DNA from: Bacteroidota bacterium
Lineage (GTDB): Bacteria; Bacteroidota; Ignavibacteria; Kapaibacteriales; Kapaibacteriaceae
Assembly: GCA_003488525.1 (NCBI GenBank)
Contig: DNLG01000121.1
Span: forward strand, 37,727 to 50,778
Direction: 5' to 3'
Length of the DNA stretch: 13,052 nt
This document shows, piece after piece, positions 1 through 5,623 of the stretch (its first letter is position 1; the number at the start of each line of letters is the position of its first letter). Below the pieces are notes generated by a model. It saw only the letters and a list, made by a program, of their open reading frames with translations. It had not been told where the DNA came from and made no database searches. The position numbers were made by a program, and so were the translations under genes.

Positions 1-1
1 G

Positions 2-3000
2 TTGGCCGTTACGTCCTTTTCATTTGCAAGTGCCGGTGCGGTTGATCCGGCTTCGCTTCGCATCGGATTGTTGTTCAACGGTGGACAATGGCCTGAGCAT
101 GTGATCGCGGTATCACACACAAGGGGCGCTGACCTTTGGATCACGACAAGCGGTGTTATCTGCGACGAGTACACGATCCGCGATGGTGTTCGCACGGGCG
201 TCGTCTACCAGGAGCTGTTTGACGGAGCTGAGCTTCTCGATCTGGTGCAGAGCACTGAGCGAACCCGCGTCTCGTTCTTCCGTGGCGGATCGCAGGTGCC
301 TCTGTCAACATTTGCCTCATCTTCACAACCTGTGCGATTCCGGTATCCTTCGGGTGCGGTTCTTGCACTCTCAGTTGGGCCGGACGGCCGCGTTGTCCGC
401 CAGCTGCAGTCGGGCCACGAGGCACTGGCCAGCACAGTGACCATCAAGCGATTCGGTGGGCGAGGCCACCAGTTCAACGATGCTACCAAGGCCGGTTCCT
501 TCGTGTATGGGTCGTATGTCGGCGGCGGTGCCTTCGATGCGATCTCCGGAATTGAGCTTGCCGCTACTGGCAACCTTCTCGTTTCTGGTAGCACTGCACA
601 ACTGACGGTACCTGCGGGGGTAGGGGGCTATTCTAAATCAGTCAAGGCTGAAGTTGATGCCTACGTGCTTCTGTGTGACCCGAAGTTTCAGCGAATTCTG
701 GCCATGACCTTTATCGGGGGTAATGCTGCCGATCGTACTCGGGCAATGAAGGTCGACGGCACGCAGAATGTCTATCTGGCTATTGAGACCACGTCGACAG
801 ACATGCCGACCACACCTGCGGCACAGTTCAAAACACTGAAGGCCGGCACTGATGCCTATGTAGCCAAGCTTGATTCGACGCTAACGAAGCTTCTGACCGG
901 CTTTTATCACGGTGGCAACCGTGAAGACATTCCGCGTGGCATCGACGTCGATGAAGCGGGACTGATCTACCTCGCTGGGGGCACAACGTCGACGGCCAAC
1001 TTCCCCAATAATATGACGCCTACTGCCAATCTTGTTTGGACCTATCAGGATGGTCGGAATACAAGAACCAAGACAGTACCAATCTCAAGTGGTATCAGCA
1101 ACCTGGGGCAGCTTGATGGATTCATTGCCATCTATTCGCCAACCGGTAGCATGCAGAAATCGCGCTACTATGGTCGGGAGGGTAATGAGGTCTTTACTGG
1201 TGTGGCCGTGGATAGTCGCGGATACATTGTGCTCACCGGGACAACAACGTCGTCAAGTTTTGAGTCCGTGCCAATTGCCGATCCAACCTGGGACGGACGT
1301 CTGCCGTATGACCGAACCTTCAACGGCGGTACAAATGATGCCTTCGTTGTGAAGATGACCAGCGGTCTGACGTTTTCACAAACCGACGGTGTGACATTTG
1401 CTACGCTCTTTGGGGGTAATAAAGACGAGGAGCCTGCATCGATGTGGCTCGATGATGATGGTCGGATCTACATTGGCGGAAACACGACCTCTACGAACAT
1501 GCCGACGTCGGGGTCGGTGTATTCAACTCCGCTAGGGCAGCAAGATGGATTTGTTGCTCAGATCGCCGACAACGGCACGCAGGTGTTGGGGTGTACCTAC
1601 ATTGGCGGCAGTGGGAATGACATTGTCCGAAAGGTCCGTCCGAGTAATCGTACATCGGCGTTTCTGGTCTCCGGTTCAACTTCTTCAAGCGACTTCCCGA
1701 CCGAAGGCTTTGGAGTTGCTACGGAGCGTTTTGGTCTGACGGATGGCTTCGTGACGATGATGAATTTTGCCTCGTTGACTGTCTCGACGTTGCTGACGGG
1801 TCTTGAGTCCGACACGGTCGTGGACGCCGTGCTGGATTTCCGTGGCGACATCCTCATCGCAGCAAACTCAACATCGACGAATCTCTTCAAGCACGACTCG
1901 GCTTATGCTGGATATTCCGGTGCGTCTGATGGATACCTGACGAAGTTTGCCCCGGGAAGTCTTGAGATCGTCACTCCAAAGGGTGGGGAAGTCTACTGTG
2001 TTGGTGCCAGCAGGCCCCTTGCATGGGATGCATCGGGAGTGACGGACACTACCAAGTTCCGCATCGAGTATTCGCTTGAGGGCTCGGGTAAGTGGAGCGA
2101 ACTTGTTAAGAGCACCGGTGGACGTTCTTATCTGTGGAAGATTCCGGCGAACATACCCGCTGGCTCCTACATTCTCCGTATTTCGACGGTCAATGGTCAT
2201 GTAAGCACGCTTACGACCCCGTTTACCATCGATGTAGCACCGACCATTACCAAGCAGCCGACCTCGACAGTCGTGTGTCAGGGTGCTCGGCTGTCGCTGT
2301 CGGTAACATCCTCCAGTGTTGCATCAAAGTATCAGTGGCGCAAAGACGGGGTGAATATTCAGGGGGCGACCAGTGCGACCCTGACGGTCGATACAGCTGC
2401 CGCATCCAGCGCTGGCAGATACGACTGCGTTATCACCGGCGAATGTCCGCCGGCTATAACAACACAACCGGCAACAGTCACCGTTACGCAGCGTCCGGCG
2501 GTTACAACGCAGCCCGTTTCACAGACTGTCGACGAAGGCAAGCCCCTTTCACTGAGCGTCGTGGCAACAGGTGTTGGGCTTTCCTATCAGTGGAAGAGAG
2601 ATGGTGCAAGCATCAATGGTGCGACAACTCCGACATTGAGCGTTGGTAGTGCGACAAAGGCCGATGAAGGCTCATACGTCTGCGAAGTCGCCGGGTCATG
2701 CGGCAGCGTAACCACGCAGGCAGCCATTGTCAAGGTCAACAGCGGAACGTCCGTGCAGGAGGTTGAATCTGTGGCAGGACGACTGACGGTCATCGGTCCG
2801 CAGCCGGCTGTCGATGCGGTCAGCATCGGTCTGCACCTTGAACGTCCGCAGGACCTCACAGCTCGATTCTTTGATGCACAGGGTCGGGCGCTTGCCGCTC
2901 TGCCCCTGGGTCTGATCAACGCCGGCGATCACATCACAACGCTCAGTGTTGCCGGTCTTTCAGAAGGTGTGGTGATGCTCGAAGTCAGCTCTGAGATCTC

Positions 3001-3034
3001 CCGCTGGGTGTTGCCGGTTGTCATCAGACGATAG
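2..3034 (+). CDS. Secreted SBBP beta-propeller / Ig-domain surface protein with T9SS-type C-terminus (5' partial)
   Basis: The reading frame is open from the first bases, so the true start lies upstream; the first visible residues (TSFSFASAGA) look like the end of a signal peptide. Residues about 20-60 resemble the N-terminal domain of SBBP-type proteins (GGQWPEHV, then DLWITTSGV). Seven degenerate SBBP repeats follow, near residues 168, 235, 300, 388, 467, 531 and 595. Each has a GG-N/x-D core, a VD-x-x-G turn and an ending like TTSTxxP, as expected for a seven-bladed propeller. Residues about 652-745 form a Kre9/KNH-like surface domain (VTPKGGEVYCVG). Two Ig-like domains sit at about 746-829 and 832-912 (YQW, YDC and YVC motifs). 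Residues about 926-1010 match a T9SS type A sorting domain (GPQPAVDAVSI, FDAQGR, LSEGVVMLEV). It is probably exported by T9SS and anchored or released at the cell surface. The ligand cannot be predicted. Confidence 0.9.
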   Translation: MAVTSFSFASAGAVDPASLRIGLLFNGGQWPEHVIAVSHTRGADLWITTSGVICDEYTIRDGVRTGVVYQELFDGAELLDLVQSTERTRVSFFRGGSQVPLSTFASSSQPVRFRYPSGAVLALSVGPDGRVVRQLQSGHEALASTVTIKRFGGRGHQFNDATKAGSFVYGSYVGGGAFDAISGIELAATGNLLVSGSTAQLTVPAGVGGYSKSVKAEVDAYVLLCDPKFQRILAMTFIGGNAADRTRAMKVDGTQNVYLAIETTSTDMPTTPAAQFKTLKAGTDAYVAKLDSTLTKLLTGFYHGGNREDIPRGIDVDEAGLIYLAGGTTSTANFPNNMTPTANLVWTYQDGRNTRTKTVPISSGISNLGQLDGFIAIYSPTGSMQKSRYYGREGNEVFTGVAVDSRGYIVLTGTTTSSSFESVPIADPTWDGRLPYDRTFNGGTNDAFVVKMTSGLTFSQTDGVTFATLFGGNKDEEPASMWLDDDGRIYIGGNTTSTNMPTSGSVYSTPLGQQDGFVAQIADNGTQVLGCTYIGGSGNDIVRKVRPSNRTSAFLVSGSTSSSDFPTEGFGVATERFGLTDGFVTMMNFASLTVSTLLTGLESDTVVDAVLDFRGDILIAANSTSTNLFKHDSAYAGYSGASDGYLTKFAPGSLEIVTPKGGEVYCVGASRPLAWDASGVTDTTKFRIEYSLEGSGKWSELVKSTGGRSYLWKIPANIPAGSYILRISTVNGHVSTLTTPFTIDVAPTITKQPTSTVVCQGARLSLSVTSSSVASKYQWRKDGVNIQGATSATLTVDTAAASSAGRYDCVITGECPPAITTQPATVTVTQRPAVTTQPVSQTVDEGKPLSLSVVATGVGLSYQWKRDGASINGATTPTLSVGSATKADEGSYVCEVAGSCGSVTTQAAIVKVNSGTSVQEVESVAGRLTVIGPQPAVDAVSIGLHLERPQDLTARFFDAQGRALAALPLGLINAGDHITTLSVAGLSEGVVMLEVSSEISRWVLPVVIRR

Positions 3035-3061
3035 ACGAGACCTGATCTGTCATGCCTCTGG

Positions 3062-3093
3062 TTTGGTCATTCAGCCACATGCGTGTATTTTCG
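3062..3093 (+). promoter_or_regulatory. Bacteroidota-type promoter for tRNA-Thr
   Basis: TTTG at 3062-3065 is followed after exactly 20 nt by TATTTTCG at 3086-3093. This matches the Bacteroidota housekeeping promoter (-33 TTTG, 19-21 nt, -7 TAnnTTTG) with one mismatch in the -7 box. Transcription would start near 3098, about 7 nt before the mature tRNA 5' end at 3105, which suits a short leader removed by RNase P. The call rests on motif and position only. Confidence 0.6.
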
Positions 3094-3104
3094 CAGTCCT
3101 TAAA

Positions 3105-3180
3105 GCCAATGTAGCTCAGCTGGTAGAGCAGCTCATTCGTAATGAGCAGGTCACCGGTTCAAGTCCGGTCATTGGCTCCA
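3105..3180 (+). tRNA. tRNA-Thr (anticodon CGT), CCA encoded
   Basis: A complete cloverleaf can be drawn by hand. The acceptor arms GCCAATG (3105-3111) and CATTGGC (3170-3176) pair perfectly over 7 bp. The D-stem is GCTC/GAGC (3114-3117 with 3126-3129). The anticodon stem is GCTCA/TGAGC (3131-3135 with 3143-3147) around the loop TTCGTAA. The T-stem is ACCGG/CCGGT (3153-3157 with 3165-3169) with loop TTCAAGT. The anticodon CGT at 3138-3140 reads ACG, a threonine codon. The discriminator base is T (3177) and the CCA end (3178-3180) is encoded in the gene. It stands alone between two protein genes with its own promoter and terminator. Confidence 0.97.
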
Positions 3181-3214
3181 AAGCCCCTTGACAATCTGTC
3201 TAAGGGGCTTTTTT
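3181..3214 (+). terminator. Intrinsic terminator after tRNA-Thr
   Basis: AAGCCCCTT (3181-3189) pairs with AAGGGGCTT (3202-3210), and a run of T follows (3209-3214). The inner segment can extend the stem: GACA (3190-3193) pairs with TGTC (3197-3200) around the loop ATC, leaving one bulged T at 3201. The hairpin begins directly at the end of the encoded CCA, so it probably also marks the tRNA 3' processing border. It should separate tRNA transcription from the gene starting at 3255. Confidence 0.9.
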
Positions 3215-3254
3215 CTGCCACGGATCGATCTGTTATTGCCAATCCGGTAAAGAG

Positions 3255-3632
3255 ATGGCCCACCGCACGATCATCGTTCTGTTCGCTGCCTGCATAGGCG
3301 TCATTGCAGGATGCGATTCGACCACGGAGTTTGGCGAACCCGTCAGGGGTTCGGCCGTGAGCGTCGGGACAGCTCTCGATCACCGGTCAGTGGGCAGAAC
3401 GCTCACGGTGGAGGGCTCGATCCACGAGGTGTGCCGCGATGAGGGATGCTGGTTCATTCTTGCCGACGATAGCAGCGAGATCACCGTGCGGTATGTGGCC
3501 GACAACGGACTTGGGATCCCTGTCATCAGTAAGGGGCGAGCACGTGTGCGGGCTGTGGTCCGTGATACCGTGATTGGTAAGAACCGCGTGCCGGAGCTGC
3601 GTGCCGTGGGAGTTCAGCTTCTTGGGGAATGA
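3255..3632 (+). CDS. Small lipoprotein with OB-fold-like (DUF4920-like) domain
   Basis: A 125-residue protein. Residues 1-19 form a lipoprotein signal peptide with lipobox IAGC, so Cys20 should be lipidated and the protein anchored in a membrane facing the periplasm. The rest looks like one small beta-rich domain. The core VEGSIHEVCRDEGCWFIL (residues 52-69) contains Cys60, Cys65 and Trp66. This resembles the G-x-V-x-x-VC-x-x-x-GCW signature of DUF4920-type OB-fold proteins, which also has two cysteines and a tryptophan. The ATG is preceded only by a weak purine stretch (AAAGAG). It lies 42 nt upstream of ccmC on the same strand, and both CcmE and its neighbour are OB-fold-type, so a periplasmic helper role in heme or metal handling is possible. 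That role is inference; the family has no firm function known to me. Confidence 0.8.
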   Translation: MAHRTIIVLFAACIGVIAGCDSTTEFGEPVRGSAVSVGTALDHRSVGRTLTVEGSIHEVCRDEGCWFILADDSSEITVRYVADNGLGIPVISKGRARVRAVVRDTVIGKNRVPELRAVGVQLLGE

Positions 3633-3662
3633 TCTGCTAGTAACCGCCTTGCGGCACAATCG

Positions 3663-3670
3663 TAACTTTG
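3663..3670 (+). promoter_or_regulatory. -7 box TAACTTTG just upstream of ccmC; likely leaderless start
   Basis: TAACTTTG is a perfect match to the Bacteroidota -7 consensus TAnnTTTG and ends 4 nt before the ccmC ATG at 3675. With the usual spacing, transcription would begin at or next to the A of the ATG, giving a leaderless mRNA. No ribosome binding site is present here, which agrees. No good TTTG lies 19-21 nt upstream; the nearest TTG (3649-3651) is too close. Confidence 0.45.
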
Positions 3671-3674
3671 CGCC

Positions 3675-4733
3675 ATGAAACTCATCGTCATGCTCGTCGG
3701 TATCCTCGGTGGCCTCGTGCTGATGTCCTTCCCCGGAGGGATCGATCGTGCAAAGCCCATCTGGTGGAAGCTTCTGACGGTGCTGTCGATGACGATGACA
3801 TGCATCCTCGGTCTTTATCCGCCACTGGCAGGCAGCATCACGGACGTCGTGATACAGCACCGTGCAGACTCGCTGAAGGTCGTTCCTGCACTCGTGCGCA
3901 TTGTGCCGCAAAAGCAGGGTGCTACGCCCGGCTTCGTGACGCTCGCCGATGCTCGCGACGAACGCGTCGTGATCGATGGTCTTCCTTCGGGTGACATCGC
4001 GACTGAGCTTGCTGGACTCCCTCAGGGCGCTGATGTTGTTCTCGGCCTCAAACGCCTGGACAGTGATCGGATCTTCGAAATCAGCTCGATCGTTTCCGTC
4101 AAGCCCCTTATCACCATGCCATACATCGTGGGCCTTGAGGAGCGTGCACGCATCATGTTCTTTCATGTTCCGCTTTCGTGGATCGCAACGATCGCCTACT
4201 TCCTGGCGATGATGGCCTCGATCAGGCATCTTCGCACGCGGCGTCTCGAACATGATGATGTAGCTGTGGTAACTGCGGCGCTTGGGACACTCTTCACCGT
4301 GCTTGCGACTCTCACCGGGGCAGTATGGGCGAAGTTTAACTGGGGGACGTTCTGGAACTGGGATCCACGTCAGACATCCATCATGCTGCTCATGCTGATC
4401 TATGCAGCATACTTTCTTCTTCGTTCCACGATCGAGGATCCTGAACGCCGGGCGCGGCTTGGGTCCGTGTATGCGATCATCGCCTTTCCGACGGTGCCGT
4501 TTCTGATCTTTGTTCTGCCACGGCTTCTGCCGGGGCTGCACCCTGGCAGCGCTGACGATACGAATCTTGGACCGCTGCTGAGTCCGCGCTCCGACGCGAT
4601 CAATCCGATTAAGACCGCCGTGTTTGGACTGGCATTGTTTTCTTTCACCCTTGTTTTTGCCTGGCTTGTCAACATTCGTCTGCGCCTTGTGCGGATGGAC
4701 AGACGGCGGGCCACTCGTTCGGAGGCAGCGTGA
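3675..4733 (+). CDS. ccmC: CcmC/CcsA-like cytochrome c maturation heme-handling protein
   Basis: An integral membrane protein of the heme-handling (WWD) family. CcmC presents heme on the periplasmic side so that it can be attached to CcmE. The WWD motif lies at residues 218-230 (W218, then WGTFWNWD ending at D230). The two axial histidines of the family are H164 in FFHVP and H289 in LHPGS. Predicted helices lie near residues 3-19, 31-52, 162-182, 196-217, 234-250, 264-285 and 310-334. At 352 residues it is about 100 longer than typical CcmC (about 245). The excess is an extra N-terminal helix and a soluble, probably periplasmic segment (residues about 54-152) placed just before the HVP helix. 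The start ATG follows a TAACTTTG box directly. The stop overlaps the GTG of ccmD by 4 nt. CcsA-type proteins also fit the motif, but the ccmD-ccmE-ccmF context favours CcmC. Confidence 0.93.
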   Translation: MKLIVMLVGILGGLVLMSFPGGIDRAKPIWWKLLTVLSMTMTCILGLYPPLAGSITDVVIQHRADSLKVVPALVRIVPQKQGATPGFVTLADARDERVVIDGLPSGDIATELAGLPQGADVVLGLKRLDSDRIFEISSIVSVKPLITMPYIVGLEERARIMFFHVPLSWIATIAYFLAMMASIRHLRTRRLEHDDVAVVTAALGTLFTVLATLTGAVWAKFNWGTFWNWDPRQTSIMLLMLIYAAYFLLRSTIEDPERRARLGSVYAIIAFPTVPFLIFVLPRLLPGLHPGSADDTNLGPLLSPRSDAINPIKTAVFGLALFSFTLVFAWLVNIRLRLVRMDRRRATRSEAA

Positions 4734-4864
4734 TACAGTTCCTGACCGACCACCCGATGTACGTTGTACTCACGACCGTACTTGTCGTATGGATCGGTAT
4801 TGCAGGGTATCTGCAACGCATTGATACGCGCATCAGCGAACTAGAACAGAGCAACGATCGTTAA
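4730..4864 (+). CDS. ccmD: CcmD-like small membrane protein
   Basis: A 44-residue frame starting with GTG at 4730, overlapping the ccmC stop by 4 nt (GTGA) and ending with TAA at 4862-4864. GGAGG at 4721-4725 is a clear ribosome binding site for this start. The protein begins IQFLTDHPMYVVLTTVL, has a single transmembrane helix (residues about 10-28), then a charged tail (QRIDTRISELEQ) that may be helical. A short FL-x-x-x-PMYVVL start, one helix and a charged tail is the usual CcmD form. CcmD joins CcmC and CcmE during release of heme-loaded CcmE from the CcmABCD complex. Its place between ccmC and ccmE matches the common order. Its small size and GTG start make it easy to miss in automatic annotation. 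Confidence 0.88.
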   Translation: MIQFLTDHPMYVVLTTVLVVWIGIAGYLQRIDTRISELEQSNDR

Positions 4865-4871
4865 CAGCGCC

Positions 4872-5273
4872 ATGACACAGAACCCTTCACCTCGCAGGCT
4901 GCCGTGGAAGATTGTTATCACGGCTCTGGTAATCACCGGCTTCGGAGTTCTCGGTATCACATCGCTACTGTCGAGTTCCGTTGAATACACCAACGTTGAA
5001 CGTGCCGAGAAACTCGGCAAGACCGTTCAGATCGTCGGAACATGGGTAAAGGAGAGCGGGTCGACATACGACCAGCATCGGAACACCTTTTCCTTTTCTC
5101 TTCGCGATCAGCAGGGTCAGATTGTTCCGGTCGTGCTGGCAGGAGCCAAACCAAACAACTTTGAGATCGCTGTCAGCGTTGTTGCCAAGGGGCGAATGGA
5201 CAACGGTGTTTTTCAGGCATCCTCGGTGCTGACAAAGTGCCCGTCGAAGTATGAAGGGCAGGCCGAGCAGTGA
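4872..5273 (+). CDS. ccmE: CcmE periplasmic heme chaperone, CXXXY variant
   Basis: A 133-residue protein with a short cytoplasmic N-terminus, one signal-anchor helix (residues about 12-33) and a periplasmic OB-fold domain. Conserved CcmE features include VEYT near residue 37, VQIVGTWV at 52-59, FSFSLRDQQG at 73-82, VVLAG at 87-91 and VVAKGRMDNGVFQAS at 103-117. CcmE carries heme covalently from CcmC to CcmF. Classical CcmE binds heme through His in HXXXY; here the same position, after SSVLTK, is CPSKY (C123 and Y127), the CXXXY form. The ATG lies 7 nt after the ccmD stop with no clear ribosome binding site. The stop overlaps the next GTG by 4 nt, so the two genes are probably translationally coupled. 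Confidence 0.93.
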   Translation: MTQNPSPRRLPWKIVITALVITGFGVLGITSLLSSSVEYTNVERAEKLGKTVQIVGTWVKESGSTYDQHRNTFSFSLRDQQGQIVPVVLAGAKPNNFEIAVSVVAKGRMDNGVFQASSVLTKCPSKYEGQAEQ

Positions 5274-5623
5274 TCCGGAGAATCGTCATCATCGGCGCAG
5301 CCGTATGCATTCCTGTGATTGTCTACATGGCACTTACACATGGTCAGCCTCCCTCGGTGAGCTTTGACGAGGCCATCGAGCGAACGCAGCACACCAGCGA
5401 GTCAGATCCGGCAGCCAAGGTATTGGTCGAGGCCGAAGTGGTTGCTGTCGAATCCGCTTCGGACATGATGGCACGGGATTCCACGGGGAGCGTCTTTCGC
5501 GTCGAGTACACTGGCACGGCACCGCAGAGCCCCTTCACACCGGGTATGCGCCTTCAACTTGTTGGTCACGTCCACGGCGGCACGCCGCCTTTGTTTCACG
5601 CAACCCAGGCGCTGAGCAAATGA
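5270..5623 (+). CDS. CcmE-like OB-fold membrane protein lacking the heme-binding motif
   Basis: A 117-residue protein that starts with GTG, overlapping the ccmE stop by 4 nt, and ends in a 4-nt overlap (ATGA) with ccmF. Residues 4-21 are an N-terminal anchor helix. The remaining domain follows the CcmE pattern: VLVEAEVVAV at 51-60, MARDSTGSVFRVEYTG at 67-82, MRLQLVGHVHGG at 93-104, then FHATQALSK at the end. These align by eye with CcmE strands VQIVGTWV, FSFSLRDQQG, VSVVAKGRMDNG and FQASSVLTK. The protein ends at the residue before the Cys of CcmE's CXXXY, so it cannot bind heme in the known way. It may be a structural partner of CcmE or CcmF, or a diverged duplicate. The family assignment is inference from the fold pattern and position. 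Confidence 0.75.
   Translation: MIRRIVIIGAAVCIPVIVYMALTHGQPPSVSFDEAIERTQHTSESDPAAKVLVEAEVVAVESASDMMARDSTGSVFRVEYTGTAPQSPFTPGMRLQLVGHVHGGTPPLFHATQALSK

Noticed and set aside
2134..2649. A 171-codon frame inside the propeller/Ig protein gene.
   Set aside because: It overlaps the Ig-domain region in another frame, with Cys/Arg/Ser-rich nonsense composition.
3215..3254. Possible promoter for the lipoprotein gene (TTATTG near 3233).
   Set aside because: It matches the TAnnTTTG box poorly, with at least two mismatches, and no properly spaced TTTG precedes it. The only notable element is a short GATCGATC palindrome, which is common by chance.
3387..4541. A 384-codon open frame antisense to the lipoprotein and ccmC genes.
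   Set aside because: Its translation is rich in His, Arg, Lys and Asp with no recognisable domain, and it lies opposite a certain ccmC with all family motifs. It is the usual by-product of high-GC coding sequence.
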